From assembly GCF_001591385.1 (NCBI RefSeq), contig NZ_BCUU01000006.1:1-64000 (forward strand): a stretch of DNA of 64,000 bases, read 5' to 3'. The notes beneath the pieces were generated by a model that was not told the DNA's origin, made no database searches, and worked only from the letters and a program-made list of their open reading frames with translations. The DNA comes from Variovorax soli NBRC 106424. Lineage in GTDB: Bacteria; Pseudomonadota; Gammaproteobacteria; Burkholderiales; Burkholderiaceae_C. The position numbers and the translations under genes were made by a program. This document shows, piece after piece, positions 53,738 through 64,000 of this stretch; position 1 is the stretch's first letter; each line of letters opens with the position of its first letter.

Positions 53738-55061
53738 CGGCGGCTGCCTGGCGCACGCGCGTCACCGGCAGCATCAGCGCAAATCGCGACCCCTTGCCCA
53801 CCGTGCTCTCGATGCGCAGTTCGCCGCCATGCCGCTGGGCAATGTGCTTGACGATGGCCAGGCCCAGGCCCGTGCCGCCCGTTTCGCGCGAACGGCTGCG
53901 GTCGACACGGTAGAAGCGCTCGGTCAGGCGCGGAATGTGTTCGGCCGCCACGCCCGGTCCGGTGTCGCGCACCGAATACTCGCCCCGGCCGTCGGGCAGC
54001 AGGCGCCAGGTCACCGCGATCTCGCCACCGCCCGGCGTGTAGCGCACGGCATTGCTCAGCAGGTTGGACATGGCGCTTTGCAGTTCCACCGGCGCGCCGG
54101 AAAGCTCCGAATCCGCCTCCTGTGAAAAAGACAGCTTGTGGCCTTGCTGCGAAAGCTGCTTGGACAAGGCGCGCGCCTCCTCCTCGCAGTGCGCCAGCAG
54201 CGCCCGCACCGGCGTCCACTGGCTGGTGGGCGGCGCGGCATTGCCTTCCAGCCGCGACAGGGTCAGCAGGTCGTTGACCAGCGTTTCCATGCGCTGCGAC
54301 TGCTGCGCCATCAGGCGCAGGTAGCGGGCGCGCTCCTCGGCATCGAGCGGCAGGCTCTGCAGCGTTTCCACGAAGCCCGCCAGCACGGTCAGCGGCGTGC
54401 GGATCTCGTGCGAGACGTTGGCCACGAAATCGCGGCGCATGGTCTCGGCCTGTTCCAGGGCCGTGATGTCACGCGTGAGCAGCATGCGCCGGTTGCCGGC
54501 ATAGGGATGCACCTGCATCGACAGCCGGATGGGGTGGCCGCGGTGCCCGGCCGGCTGCGCGGGCGCATCGATGACGACGTCGCGGCTGTAGTTCCACGAG
54601 GCCAGGTACGCGACGAAGGCCGGGTCGCGCACCAAGTTGGCCAGGTGCTGCAGCAGGTCGCGCTGGGCGTCGATGCCGAACTGCGCCGCCGCCGTCTGGT
54701 TGCACCACTCGATGCGGCCCTGCTCGTCGATCAGCACCACGCCGTTGGGCGAGGCCTGGATGGCCGCCAGGAATTCCTGCAGCCGGTCGTCCGATTGGCG
54801 GATCTGCCTGTCGCGCTCGCGCAGCACCTTGCGGATGCGCTCGGCCAGCTCGCCCCACACGCCGTGGCCGCGCGAAGGCAGTGCCGACACGTCGCGCCGC
54901 ATCACATCGAGCAGGCGCTTGGCCCGGATGGCGTCTAGCACCAGCCAAAGGGCCGCGCCCGCCCAGGCCCCCGCCCAGACGAGAGACTGGCCAAGGACGG
55001 CATAGGCCAGCACGGCGCCGGCCAGGGAGAAGGCAAGGAAGGTGGCAACGCGGAAAGGCAT
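53721..55061 (-). CDS. phoR: phosphate regulon sensor histidine kinase PhoR
   Basis: A 446-residue sensor kinase. The N-terminus has two membrane helices, then a PAS domain (FLAAIQASPNGVVLIDEQGR, about residue 100), the phosphoacceptor His in NVSHEIRTPLTVL and the ATPase motifs NLLSNAVRYTPGG, RDTGPGVAAEHI and GGTGLGLAIVKHI. The ATG at 55061 gives the usual membrane-starting N-terminus. It lies 76 bp after phoB. Confidence 0.93.
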   Translation of the reverse strand: MPFRVATFLAFSLAGAVLAYAVLGQSLVWAGAWAGAALWLVLDAIRAKRLLDVMRRDVSALPSRGHGVWGELAERIRKVLRERDRQIRQSDDRLQEFLAAIQASPNGVVLIDEQGRIEWCNQTAAAQFGIDAQRDLLQHLANLVRDPAFVAYLASWNYSRDVVIDAPAQPAGHRGHPIRLSMQVHPYAGNRRMLLTRDITALEQAETMRRDFVANVSHEIRTPLTVLAGFVETLQSLPLDAEERARYLRLMAQQSQRMETLVNDLLTLSRLEGNAAPPTSQWTPVRALLAHCEEEARALSKQLSQQGHKLSFSQEADSELSGAPVELQSAMSNLLSNAVRYTPGGGEIAVTWRLLPDGRGEYSVRDTGPGVAAEHIPRLTERFYRVDRSRSRETGGTGLGLAIVKHIAQRHGGELRIESTVGKGSRFALMLPVTRVRQAAAVKARA

Positions 55062-55137
55062 TGCAGGAATTATCAGAGCGGCGGTCGGCCCGCACACGCG
55101 CCGGGCATGCGTGCGGGGAAAAAGGAAGGCAGTCGCC

Positions 55138-55830
<693 letters not shown>

Positions 55831-55852
55831 CGCGGAGCGTGGGGGATATTTT

Positions 55853-56554
55853 TCATTGCACTGCCGATTCCACTTCTGTGATGGAAGTGTGCCGCACGTC
55901 GGCGCCCTTGACGATATAGATGATGAATTCGGCGATGTTCTTCGCGTGGTCGCCGATGCGCTCGATGGCCTTGGCCAGGAACAGCAGGTCCAGGCTGGCC
56001 GAGATGGTGCGCGGGTCTTCCATCATGTAGGTGACCAGCTTGCGCACGAAGCCGTCGAACTCGGCATCGATCAGGTCGTCGTCCTTCAGGATCGACACGG
56101 CGGCCGCCACGTCGAGCCGGGCAAAGGCATCCAGCGCCTTGCGCAGCAGGCCCGAGGCCAGATCGGCCGCCACGCGCAGCTCGGTGGAAGGCAGCGCGCG
56201 CGCCGCGCCGCTCTCGATGATCGACTTGACCATGCGCGCCATCTTGTTGGCCTCGTCGCCCACGCGCTCGAGGTTGGCGGTGGTCTTGGAGATCGCGATG
56301 AGCAGGCGCAGGTCGCGCGCGGTGGGCTGGCGCCGGGCGATGATGGACGACAGCTCGCGGTCGATCTCGATCTCCAGCGCGTTCACCCGGTTCTCGGTCT
56401 CGATCACGCGGTCGGCCGCGTCGGAGTCGAACTGCGCCAGCGAATAGATGGCCTGATGGATCTGCGACTCGACCATGCCGCCGAGCTCCATCACGCGCGA
56501 GGACACGCCGTTGAGCTCGCTGTCGAACTGGCTGGAAAGGTGCTTTTCAGTCAT
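55853..56554 (-). CDS. phoU: phosphate transport regulator PhoU
   Basis: A 233-residue helical protein with two PhoU repeats (for instance MGGMVESQIHQAIYSLAQFD and RVGDEANKMARMVKSI, later RIGDHAKNIAEFIIYIVKG). The ATG at 56554 has AGGAGG just upstream; an in-frame ATG 18 bp earlier overlaps pstB and lacks one. PhoU holds PhoR off when phosphate is plentiful and works with PstB. Confidence 0.95.
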   Translation of the reverse strand: MTEKHLSSQFDSELNGVSSRVMELGGMVESQIHQAIYSLAQFDSDAADRVIETENRVNALEIEIDRELSSIIARRQPTARDLRLLIAISKTTANLERVGDEANKMARMVKSIIESGAARALPSTELRVAADLASGLLRKALDAFARLDVAAAVSILKDDDLIDAEFDGFVRKLVTYMMEDPRTISASLDLLFLAKAIERIGDHAKNIAEFIIYIVKGADVRHTSITEVESAVQ

Positions 56555-56568
56555 TGGACCTCCTTGAT

Positions 56569-57351
56569 TCAACCGAAGCGACCGGTGATGTAGTCTTCAG
56601 TCTCTTTTCGCTTGGGCTTGAAGAACATCTGCTCGGTGGCGCCGAACTCGATCAGGTCGCCCAGGTACATGTAGGCGGTGTAGTCGCTACAGCGGGCCGC
56701 CTGCTGCATGTTGTGCGTGACGATGACCACGGTGTATTCGTTCTTCAGCTCGGCGATCAGTTCCTCGATCTTCGCGGTGGAGATCGGGTCCAGCGCCGAG
56801 CAGGGCTCGTCCAGCAGCAGCACTTCGGGCTTGATGGCGATGCCGCGCGCAATGCACAGGCGCTGCTGCTGGCCGCCCGAGAGGCCCGAGCCGCTTTGCT
56901 GCAGCTTGTCGCGCACTTCGGTCCACAGGGCCGCCTTCTTCAGCGCCCACTCCACACGGTCGTCCATCTCGGAGGCCGAGAGGTTCTCGAACAGCTTCAC
57001 GCCGAAGGCGATGTTGTCGTAGATCGACATCGGGAACGGCGTGGGCTTCTGGAACACCATGCCGACCTTGGCGCGGATCAGCGCCACGTCCTGCTTGGAG
57101 GTGAGCAGGTCCTCGCCGTCCAGCGCGATCGTGCCCTCGGCACGCTGCTCCGGGTACAGCTCGAACATGCGGTTGAAGGTGCGCAGCAGCGTCGACTTGC
57201 CGCAGCCCGACGGGCCGATGAAGGCCGTGACCTTGTGCTCGGGAATTTCCAGGTTGATGTTCTTCAGCGCATGGAACTTGCCGTAGTAGAAGTTCAGGTC
57301 CTTGACCGAAATCTTGGCGCGCTCGGGCGCTTGCACTTGGGTGGCAGGCAT
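56569..57351 (-). CDS. pstB: phosphate ABC transporter ATP-binding protein PstB
   Basis: A 260-residue ATPase. Walker [18 protein letters not shown], signature [20 protein letters not shown], Walker [14 protein letters not shown] and switch His [16 protein letters not shown] are all present and match the PstB subfamily. It lies 15 bp after pstA. Confidence 0.97.
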   Translation of the reverse strand: MPATQVQAPERAKISVKDLNFYYGKFHALKNINLEIPEHKVTAFIGPSGCGKSTLLRTFNRMFELYPEQRAEGTIALDGEDLLTSKQDVALIRAKVGMVFQKPTPFPMSIYDNIAFGVKLFENLSASEMDDRVEWALKKAALWTEVRDKLQQSGSGLSGGQQQRLCIARGIAIKPEVLLLDEPCSALDPISTAKIEELIAELKNEYTVVIVTHNMQQAARCSDYTAYMYLGDLIEFGATEQMFFKPKRKETEDYITGRFG

Positions 57352-57366
57352 GGTCTTTTCTCTTTG

Positions 57367-58257
57367 TCAGTGTTTGGAGCGCGTCACCACGCGCGCCAGG
57401 ATGTTCAGGGCCAGCACCGCGACCGTGATCAGGAACACGCCGGCCCAGGCCAGCTGCTGCCAGTTCTCGTACGGGCTCATGGCGAACTTGAAGATGGTCA
57501 CCGGCAGGCTCGCCATCGGCTGCGTCACGTCGGACGTCCAGAACTGGTTGTTCAGCGCGGTGAAGAGCAGCGGCGCGGTTTCGCCCGAGATGCGGGCCAC
57601 GGCCAGCAGCACGCCGGTCACGACGCCGGCGCGGGCCGCGCGCAGCGTGATGCTGCTGATGACCTTCCACTTGGGCGTGCCCAGCGCATAGGCCGCTTCG
57701 CGCAGGCCCGGCGGAATCAGCTGCAGCATGTTCTCGGTGGTGCGGATCACCACCGGGATCACGATCAGCGCCAGCGCCACCGCGCCGGCAATGCCCGAGA
57801 AGCTCTTGAAGCGCGCCACGATCACCGCGTAGACGAACAGGCCGATCACGATGGACGGCGCCGACAGCAGGATGTCGTTGACGAAGCGCGTCACCCGCGA
57901 GAGCCAGCCCTTGGGGTTGTACTCGGCCAGGTAGATGCCGGCCATCACGCCGATGGGCGTGCCCACGAAAGTGGCGATGGCCACCATCACCAGCGAGCCG
58001 AAGATGGCATTGAGGATGCCGCCCGCCTCGTTGGGCGGCGGCGTCATCTGCGTGAAGGTGGCGATGGCCAGGCCGCCCAGGCCCAGGCGCAGCGTTTCCC
58101 ACAGGATCCAGATCAGCCAGAACACGCCGAAGGCCATGGCCGCCAGCGACAGGGTCAGGGCCACCTGGTTCACCCGCTTGCGGCTCGCAAAGCGCGCCGC
58201 GCGGACTTCGGCCAGTTGCTTCTGGGCCAGCAGGCGTTGTGCGGTGGACATCGTCAT
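57367..58257 (-). CDS. pstA: phosphate ABC transporter permease PstA
   Basis: A 296-residue inner-membrane permease with six helices and the EAA loop ([20 protein letters not shown]). The start [12 protein letters not shown] overlaps the pstC stop (ATGA); a second ATG two codons later is possible. It pairs with PstC to form the phosphate channel. Confidence 0.95.
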   Translation of the reverse strand: MTMSTAQRLLAQKQLAEVRAARFASRKRVNQVALTLSLAAMAFGVFWLIWILWETLRLGLGGLAIATFTQMTPPPNEAGGILNAIFGSLVMVAIATFVGTPIGVMAGIYLAEYNPKGWLSRVTRFVNDILLSAPSIVIGLFVYAVIVARFKSFSGIAGAVALALIVIPVVIRTTENMLQLIPPGLREAAYALGTPKWKVISSITLRAARAGVVTGVLLAVARISGETAPLLFTALNNQFWTSDVTQPMASLPVTIFKFAMSPYENWQQLAWAGVFLITVAVLALNILARVVTRSKH

Positions 58258-59327
58258 GCCTTGGCCCCTTCGCTTTTCTGCATGCGCTGCAGCAGCAGCT
58301 TGGACAGCGACAGCACGACAAAGGTGATGAAGAACAGCACCAGGCCCAGGTACATCAGCGCCGCCTGGTGCAGGCCGGCGCCCGCTTCGGCGAACTCGTT
58401 GGCCAGGGCCGAGGTAATGCTGTTGGCCGCCTCGAACACCGAGAGCGAGTTGAGCTGGTTCATGTTGCCGATCACGAAGGTGACGGCCATCGTTTCGCCC
58501 AGTGCGCGGCCCAGGCCCAGCATGATGCCGCCGATGACGCCGGCCTTGGTGTAGGGCAGCACCACCTTGCTGACCACCTCCCAGGTGGTGGAGCCCAGAC
58601 CGTAGGCCGACTCCTTCAAGAGCGCGGGCGTCACCTCGAACACGTCGCGCATCACCGAGGCGATGAAGGGAATGATCATGATGGCCAGGATGATCCCGGC
58701 CGAGAGAATGCCGATGCCCACCGGCGGGCCCGACACCAGCGCGCCCAGGTAGGGCACGCCCGCCAGCAGCTTCTGCAGGGGCTGCTGCACGTAGGTCGAC
58801 AGGATCGGGCCGAACACCAGCAGGCCCCACATGCCGTACACGATGGACGGCACCGCGGCCAGCAGCTCGATGGCCGTGCCCAGCGGGCGCTTGAGCCAGG
58901 CGGGCGAGAGTTCGGTCAGGAACAGCGCAATGCCGAAGCTCACCGGCACCGCAATGACCAGCGCGATGGCCGAGGTGGCCAGCGTGCCGTAGATCATCAC
59001 CAGGCCGCCGAAGTCCTCCTGCACCGGGTCCCACACGCTGCGCGTGAGAAAGCCCAGGCCGTATTTCTCGATGGCGGGCCAGGCGCCCATGACGAGCGAG
59101 ACCAGGATGCCGATCAAAAGCGCCAGGGTCAGCAAGGCCGCCGACTTGGCCGCCAGGCCGAACAGGCGGTCCGCCAGCGGGCCGGACCGGGGCACCTTGG
59201 CCGGCGGCGGTTCGGCTCTGGAAACACGAGCGCGCTCGGCCGCGAGATCGAGCGCACCCGCCGGTGCGGGGAATGTGGATGACACGTCGTGCTCCCTGGC
59301 CGGCGCGCCTTCAAGCGTGGTGCTCAT
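58254..59327 (-). CDS. pstC: phosphate ABC transporter permease PstC
   Basis: A 357-residue permease with a long cytoplasmic N-terminus (about 50 residues) before the first helix and the EAA loop [20 protein letters not shown]. The [18 protein letters not shown] segment is typical. It lies 24 bp after pstS. Confidence 0.95.
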   Translation of the reverse strand: MSTTLEGAPAREHDVSSTFPAPAGALDLAAERARVSRAEPPPAKVPRSGPLADRLFGLAAKSAALLTLALLIGILVSLVMGAWPAIEKYGLGFLTRSVWDPVQEDFGGLVMIYGTLATSAIALVIAVPVSFGIALFLTELSPAWLKRPLGTAIELLAAVPSIVYGMWGLLVFGPILSTYVQQPLQKLLAGVPYLGALVSGPPVGIGILSAGIILAIMIIPFIASVMRDVFEVTPALLKESAYGLGSTTWEVVSKVVLPYTKAGVIGGIMLGLGRALGETMAVTFVIGNMNQLNSLSVFEAANSITSALANEFAEAGAGLHQAALMYLGLVLFFITFVVLSLSKLLLQRMQKSEGAKA

Positions 59328-59351
59328 GAGCGGCCGGCCTGGTGGTTGGGC

Positions 59352-60389
59352 TTACTTGTACGAAACGGCCTTGCCGGCGGTGTCCTTCACCTCGAGCCAT
59401 TCTTCGGTGATGGCGGTCTTCACCGAGGCGGGCATGGGCACGTAGTCCAGTTCGTCGGCCGTCTTGTCGCCGTTCTTGTAGGCCCAGTCGAAGAACTTGA
59501 GCACGCTGGCGGCCTGGGCCGGCTTGTCCTGCGCCTTCTGCATCAGGATGAAGGTGGCGCCGGTGATGGGCCACGAATCCTTGCCCGGCTGGTTGGTCAG
59601 CACCTGGTAGAAGGTCTTGCTCCACTCGGCACCGGCGGCTGCCGCCTTGAAGGCCGAGTCGTCGGGCGAGACGAAGTTGCCCGCGGCGTTCTGCATCTGG
59701 GCGTAGGTCATCTTGTTCTGCTTGACGTAGGCGTACTCGACGTAGCCGATGGAGTTGGGCAGGCGGTTCACGAAAGCGGCCACGCCTTCGTTGCCCTTGC
59801 CGCCCGCGCCGGTCGGCCAGTTCACGGCCGTGCCCTCGCCCACCTTGGTCTTCCACTCGGCATTGACCTTGGACAGGTAGTTGGTGAACAGGAAGCTGGT
59901 GCCCGAGCCGTCGGCGCGGCGAACCGGGGCAATGGCGGCGTCCGGCAGATTCAGCGAACCGTTCAGGGCCTTGATGGCCGGGTCGTTCCACTTGGTGATC
60001 TTGCCCAGGTAGATGTCGCCCAGCACGGCGCCGCTGAGCTTGAGCTCGCCGGCCTTGATACCCTGGATGTTGACCACCGGGATCACGCCACCGATCACGG
60101 TCGGGAACTGCACCAGGCCCTTGGCCTTGAGGTCCTCGTCCTTCAGGGGCATGTCGGAGGCGCCGAAGTCCACCGTCTTGGCTTCGATCTGCTTGAGGCC
60201 GGCACCCGAGCCGACCGACTGGTAGTTGATCTTCACGCCGGTGGCCTTGTTGTAGTCGGCCGCCCACTTGGCGTACAGCGGCGCCGGGAAGCTGGCGCCG
60301 GCGCCAGTCACGTCCTGGGCGAAGACAGGCATCTGGGCAAAAGCCACGGCGAACAGGCCAGTGGCGGCGAAGGCGGAGATCTTTTTCAT
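59352..60389 (-). CDS. pstS: phosphate-binding protein PstS
   Basis: A 345-residue periplasmic binding protein. The signal peptide is [20 protein letters not shown], and the mature start [20 protein letters not shown] holds the phosphate-binding Gly-Ala-Ser. [20 protein letters not shown] is another ligand segment. The ATG at 60389 is used because AAGGAAG precedes it and it starts the signal peptide. A Pho box lies 72 bp upstream. Confidence 0.96.
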   Translation of the reverse strand: MKKISAFAATGLFAVAFAQMPVFAQDVTGAGASFPAPLYAKWAADYNKATGVKINYQSVGSGAGLKQIEAKTVDFGASDMPLKDEDLKAKGLVQFPTVIGGVIPVVNIQGIKAGELKLSGAVLGDIYLGKITKWNDPAIKALNGSLNLPDAAIAPVRRADGSGTSFLFTNYLSKVNAEWKTKVGEGTAVNWPTGAGGKGNEGVAAFVNRLPNSIGYVEYAYVKQNKMTYAQMQNAAGNFVSPDDSAFKAAAAGAEWSKTFYQVLTNQPGKDSWPITGATFILMQKAQDKPAQAASVLKFFDWAYKNGDKTADELDYVPMPASVKTAITEEWLEVKDTAGKAVSYK

Positions 60390-60460
60390 GAAAGGCTTCC
60401 TTGTAGGGAGGTAAGTCGAACCCTCTTTCCGAGGGTTGGACCGGACTCTAGGAAGCTTGT

Positions 60461-60478
60461 GTGACACTCATATGACAC
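60461..60478 (-). promoter_or_regulatory. Pho box of the pst operon
   Basis: On the minus strand GTGTCATATGAGTGTCAC, two direct 7-mers spaced 4 bp, close to the E. coli consensus CTGTCAT-A-A-CTGTCA. PhoB should activate pstSCAB-phoU-phoB-phoR from here in low phosphate. Confidence 0.8.
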
Positions 60479-60526
60479 CCCCTGCCAGAGGGGAAATCGT
60501 GTGGCCGTCACGTCTGGTTTCATGAC

Positions 60527-60544
60527 GTGTCACGCAGCCGTCAC
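60527..60544 (+). promoter_or_regulatory. possible Pho box facing ppx
   Basis: GTGTCACGCAGCCGTCAC, a weaker copy of the Pho box in the plus orientation, 77 bp before the ppx ATG. It lies 48 bp from the pst box, so PhoB could control both divergent genes. Confidence 0.5.
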
Positions 60545-60620
60545 AAGGCGGCCAGGACCCAGCGGCTACCATCGGATCCCGCTTTTTCTTCTTCCTCGAA
60601 CGTCCCGGCGCTCACACCCC

Positions 60621-62138
60621 ATGCAAAACGGCACCCGCCTGGCTGCGGTCGATCTCGGCTCCAACAGCTTCCGCCTCGAAATCGGCCAGGTCGACCACGG
60701 CCAGATCCACCGCACCGAATACCTCAAGGAAACGGTGCGCCAGGGCAACGGCCTGGACAGCGCCCGCAACCTCACCCCCGAGGCCATGCAGCGCGGATGG
60801 GACGCCCTGGCCCGCTTCGGCGAGCGCCTGTCCGGTTTCAAGGGCTCGCAGGTGCGCGCTGTCGCCACCCAGACACTGCGCGAGGCCCGCAACCGCGACG
60901 AATTCCTGCTGCGGGCCCGCACCGTGCTGGGTTTCGGCATCGACGTGATCTCCGGCCACGAAGAGGCGCGGCTGATCTACCAGGGCGTGTCGCACATGCT
61001 GCCGCACACCGACGAGTCCGACCGCGAGCGCCGGCTGGTGATCGACATCGGCGGGCGCTCCACCGAAATGATCCTGGGCCGCGCCCTGGAGGCCGACACC
61101 ATGGAGTCGTACCGGGTGGGCAGCGTGGCCTGGTCGATGAAGCACTTCGAGGGCGGCCAGTTCACGCACCAGGCCTTCCGCGCCGCCGAAATCGCGGCCA
61201 AGGCGGTGCTGGACGACGCCCTCACCCGCTACGCGCGCCACAGCTGGGACGTGGCCTACGGCGCCTCCGGCACCATCGGCGCGGTGGGCGACATGCTGGA
61301 GCTGGCGGGCGGCGCGCCCGGCCTGGTCACCCGCGAGGGCCTGGACTGGCTGGTCGAGAAGCTGGTGAAGGCCGGCAGCACCGACAAGATCAAGCTCGAC
61401 GGCCTGCGCGAAGACCGCAAGCCCGTCATCGGCGGCGGCCTCGCGGTGCTGCGCGCCGTGTTCGACCTGCTGGACATCCACGAGATGCGCATCGCCCAGG
61501 GTGCGCTGCGCCACGGCGTGCTGTACGAGCTGCTGCAGCGCGACAACACCGTGGCCGACATGCGCTCGGCCACCGTGGTGCGGCTGTCGGCCCGCTTCAA
61601 TGCCGATGCGGCCCAGGCGGCGCGCGTGGCCGAATGCGCATCGGAGCTGTTCGTGCAGATGGTGCCCGCCGCACGCGGCGGCAACACCACCACCCGCGAA
61701 GGCCGTGCCCTGCGCAAGCTGGGCTGGGCCGCACAGCTGCACGAGGTGGGCACGCAGATCTCGCACAGCGAATACCACAAGCACGGCGCCTACATCCTGG
61801 ACAACGCCGATGCGCCAGGCTTCGACGTGGAGGAAATGCACATCCTCAGCCAGCTGGTGCTGGGCCACCACGGCAAGCTGCGCAAGGTGGAGGCCGCGCT
61901 GGCCGAGCCCGTGTTCGCCACCCAGCTGCTGGCCCTGCGCCTGGCCGTGCTGCTGTGCCACGCCCGGCGCGACCCCGACACGCAGCCGCTGCGCGTTGCC
62001 ATCGCCGGGCCGCGCGAGTTCAGCGTGAATTGCAAGCCGAGCTGGGCCGAGCTGTACCCGCAGTCGGCGCACCTGCTGCGCGAGGAGGTTCTCGCGTGGC
62101 AGAAGGCGGGGTGGCGGGTAAGGCTGTCGGGGTGCTAG
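60621..62138 (+). CDS. ppx: exopolyphosphatase Ppx (Ppx/GppA family)
   Basis: A 505-residue enzyme that releases phosphate from polyphosphate chain ends. Motifs: AAVDLGSNSFRLEI (phosphate 1 loop), VIDIGGRSTEMILG (phosphate 2 loop) and a C-terminal HD-like region (GWAAQLHEVGTQISHSEYHK, then HGAYIL). The ATG at 60621 fits the family start. It is divergent from pstS and next to sixA and ppk1, so the block links phosphate uptake and polyphosphate turnover. Confidence 0.93.
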   Translation: MQNGTRLAAVDLGSNSFRLEIGQVDHGQIHRTEYLKETVRQGNGLDSARNLTPEAMQRGWDALARFGERLSGFKGSQVRAVATQTLREARNRDEFLLRARTVLGFGIDVISGHEEARLIYQGVSHMLPHTDESDRERRLVIDIGGRSTEMILGRALEADTMESYRVGSVAWSMKHFEGGQFTHQAFRAAEIAAKAVLDDALTRYARHSWDVAYGASGTIGAVGDMLELAGGAPGLVTREGLDWLVEKLVKAGSTDKIKLDGLREDRKPVIGGGLAVLRAVFDLLDIHEMRIAQGALRHGVLYELLQRDNTVADMRSATVVRLSARFNADAAQAARVAECASELFVQMVPAARGGNTTTREGRALRKLGWAAQLHEVGTQISHSEYHKHGAYILDNADAPGFDVEEMHILSQLVLGHHGKLRKVEAALAEPVFATQLLALRLAVLLCHARRDPDTQPLRVAIAGPREFSVNCKPSWAELYPQSAHLLREEVLAWQKAGWRVRLSGC

Positions 62139-62596
62139 ACCATCTCAGGCGACTGCACCGTCACCACGACGGTCTGCGTGTCGCCGTCACGCTCGCGGGT
62201 GCGGATCCACCACACCGCGCCCTTGCGCACCACGCAGCTGTCCTGCTGCATGCCCAGCAGCAGCGAGATCGACTGGCCCAGCGATGGCTGGTGCCCCACC
62301 AGCAGCACCACCGACTTGCCCTGCGGCCAGCCGGCCGCCGACAGCAGCGCGTCGGGCGTGGTGTCGGGCGCCAGCTCGGGGCGCATCTTGTACTTGCGGC
62401 CCAGCGCCAGCACCGTCTGCTCGCAGCGCCGCGCCGGGCTGCAGATGATGCGTGTGCCCTCGGGCAGCTGGCGGTCCAGCCAGTTGGCCATGCGCTTGGC
62501 CTGCTTCTCGCCGCGCGGGGTGAGCGAGCGGGCCATGTCGTCGCAGCCTTCGGTCCAGTCCTCGGCCTCGGCGTGGCGCCAGAAAATCAGGTCCAT
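62135..62596 (-). CDS. sixA: SixA-type phosphohistidine phosphatase
   Basis: A 153-residue histidine-phosphatase of the SixA type. Catalytic LIFWRHAEAED (residues 3-13) and the second His in VLLVGHQPSLG are seen. SixA removes phosphate from the ArcB HPt domain or PtsN/NPr in E. coli; the target here is unknown. It overlaps ppx by 4 bp and lies 16 bp after ppk1. Confidence 0.9.
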   Translation of the reverse strand: MDLIFWRHAEAEDWTEGCDDMARSLTPRGEKQAKRMANWLDRQLPEGTRIICSPARRCEQTVLALGRKYKMRPELAPDTTPDALLSAAGWPQGKSVVLLVGHQPSLGQSISLLLGMQQDSCVVRKGAVWWIRTRERDGDTQTVVVTVQSPEMV

Positions 62597-62612
62597 GGCT
62601 TCTTGTCTACTT

Positions 62613-64000
62613 TCAGTCTCTGGAAGCCACGCGGCGCAGGCCGCGTGACGCGTAGCGGCCCATCAGCGCCGTCTGGGCGCCGTGGGCTTCGATGGTTCTC
62701 GACGGTCCTTCGTTGTCGGCATGCGTGTCGCGCAGCACCCGCTGGTAGCGGCCGTCGGCCTCCAGCTCCCAGGCGTCGCGCCCGTCGTGCAGGTAGGCCA
62801 CCAGGCATTCGTCGATCAGCCGCTGGCGCAGGATCGGGTCCGTCACCGGCCAGGCCACCTCCACCCGCCGCAGCATGTTGCGGTTCATCCAGTCGGCACT
62901 CGACAGGTAGAGCGTCTCGTCCTCGCCGTTTCGGAAATAGAACACGCGCGAGTGCTCCAGAAAGCGCCCGATGACCGAGCGCACCCGGATGTTGTCGGTG
63001 TGCCCCGGCACCTGCGCCGACAGGGTGCAGGCACCGCGCACGATCAGGTCGATGCGCACGCCCTTCTGCCCCGCGCGGATCAGCGCCGCGATGAGCTGCT
63101 CGTCGGTCAGCGCGTTCATCTTGGCGACGATGCGGGTCGACGCGCCGCCGGCCGCGGCCGCGCCGAGCGCATCGATCTGCGCGATCAGGTTGCGATGCAG
63201 GTCGAAGGGTGCCACCCACATGCGGTTGAGCTTGGGCAGCTTCACCTGGCTGGCCAGGTGCACGAACACCGCCTCCATGTCGGCCGTGAGCAGCGGGTCG
63301 GCCGTGAGGTGGCTGATGTCGGTGTACAGGCGCGCCGTCTTCGGGTTGTAGTTGCCGGTAGAGAGGTGGCCGTAGCGCACCAGGCGCTTGCCCTCGCGCC
63401 GCGTCACCAGCAGCATTTTGGCGTGCGTCTTCAGCCCCACCACGCCGTAGAGCACCTGGGCGCCGATGGACTCGAGCATCTCGGCCCAGTTGATGTTGGC
63501 CTCTTCGTCGAAGCGGGCCTTGAGCTCCACCACCGCCGTCACTTCCTTGCCACGGCGCACGGCTTCGCGCAGCAGCTCCATCAGCTCGGAATCGGTGCCG
63601 GTGCGGTAGATGGTCTGCTTGATGGCCAGCACCTGCGGGTCGTGCACCGCCTCGCGCAGGAAGGCCAGCACGCCGTCGAAGCTCTCGAAGGGCTGGTGGA
63701 TGAGCACGTCGCCGCGCTGCAGCCGCTCGAAGAAGGACTGGCCCGTGGACAGCGTGATCGGGTAGGACGGCTGGTAGGGCGGAAAGAACAGCTTGGGCTC
63801 GCTCAGCAGGTCCACCATCTGCGTCAGGCGCGCCAGGTTCACCGGCCCGTGCACGCGGTACAGCGCCTGCGGCGGCAGGTTGAACTGGGCGAGCAGGAAG
63901 CTCGACAGGCTCTCCGCGCAGCTGGCCGACACCTCCAGCCGCACGGCCTGGCCGTAGTGGCGGTGCTCCAGCCCCTGGCGCAGCGCGGTGCGCAGGTTCT
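62613..64000 (-). CDS. ppk1: polyphosphate kinase 1 (3' part)
   Basis: The C-terminal 461 residues of Ppk1; the start lies beyond the window. The frame stays open to position 64000 (LRTALRQGLEHRHYGQAVRL upstream of the first Met). The catalytic His is in VRYGHLSTGNYNPKTARLYT and the second conserved His in FLEHSRVFYF; FDEEANINWAEMLE and IYRTGTDSELM are also typical. Ppk1 makes polyphosphate from ATP, the reverse of the Ppx pathway. Confidence 0.95.
   Translation of the reverse strand, partial: NLRTALRQGLEHRHYGQAVRLEVSASCAESLSSFLLAQFNLPPQALYRVHGPVNLARLTQMVDLLSEPKLFFPPYQPSYPITLSTGQSFFERLQRGDVLIHQPFESFDGVLAFLREAVHDPQVLAIKQTIYRTGTDSELMELLREAVRRGKEVTAVVELKARFDEEANINWAEMLESIGAQVLYGVVGLKTHAKMLLVTRREGKRLVRYGHLSTGNYNPKTARLYTDISHLTADPLLTADMEAVFVHLASQVKLPKLNRMWVAPFDLHRNLIAQIDALGAAAAGGASTRIVAKMNALTDEQLIAALIRAGQKGVRIDLIVRGACTLSAQVPGHTDNIRVRSVIGRFLEHSRVFYFRNGEDETLYLSSADWMNRNMLRRVEVAWPVTDPILRQRLIDECLVAYLHDGRDAWELEADGRYQRVLRDTHADNEGPSRTIEAHGAQTALMGRYASRGLRRVASRD

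Overview
The window is high-GC chromosomal DNA from a betaproteobacterium, most likely a member of the Comamonadaceae (Acidovorax/Variovorax-like). This rests on protein character and gene order: an flgA-flgM-flgN block divergent from flgBCDEFGH, a dnaX-ybaB-recR operon next to the SRP RNA gene, a pstSCAB-phoU-phoB-phoR operon divergent from ppx, and trxA followed by rho. No ribosomal RNA or tRNA gene and no CRISPR array was seen.

Layout. 1-6.4 kb: flagellar rod, hook and ring genes flgB-flgH on the minus strand, with flgA, flgM and flgN on the plus strand; flgM has a perfect FliA (sigma-28) promoter. 6.5-11.6 kb: accessory and metabolic genes, including a two-gene AbiE type IV toxin-antitoxin module with an inverted-repeat operator. 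11.6-14.8 kb: molybdenum cofactor genes moaA-mobA-moeA. 14.8-23.3 kb: an M20 peptidase, a phospholipase D-like lipoprotein, two YceI proteins with a cytochrome b561, rnhA, a methyltransferase, gloB and mltD. 23.3-27.3 kb: an SsuABC/TauABC-type ABC importer, a MAPEG protein and recR. 27.3-29.9 kb: ybaB, dnaX and the SRP RNA gene ffs.

29.84-45.53 kb is an integrated mobile element in the 3' end of ffs. It is bounded by a 14-bp direct repeat (TAAGGCTCGTCACC) and has a tyrosine integrase just inside the left end. It carries about 25 mostly small genes: a BRO-N protein, three Cys-rich zinc-finger-like proteins, a serine recombinase, two small membrane proteins, an SOS-box-controlled gene, proteins sharing a virion-like motif, and, next to attR, a nucleoside deoxyribosyltransferase/TIR-like protein whose C-terminus copies the acidic tip of single-stranded-DNA-binding protein (SSB). 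No terminase, portal, capsid or replication gene is visible, so it is an island or satellite-like element rather than a complete prophage. A third copy of the att core inside it, a remnant of a second integrase gene and a chimeric gene remnant show that it was assembled in steps.

45.6-50.6 kb: a frameshifted short gene, a YhiN-type flavoprotein, trxA, rho with a hairpin leader, a Gfo/Idh/MocA oxidoreductase and rpmE2. 50.6-53.7 kb: an ArnT-like membrane protein and a MATE transporter. 53.7-64 kb: a phosphate regulon cluster (phoR, phoB, phoU, pstBACS, ppx, sixA, ppk1) in which two Pho-box-like sites lie between the divergent pstS and ppx. ppk1 and flgH run off the window ends.
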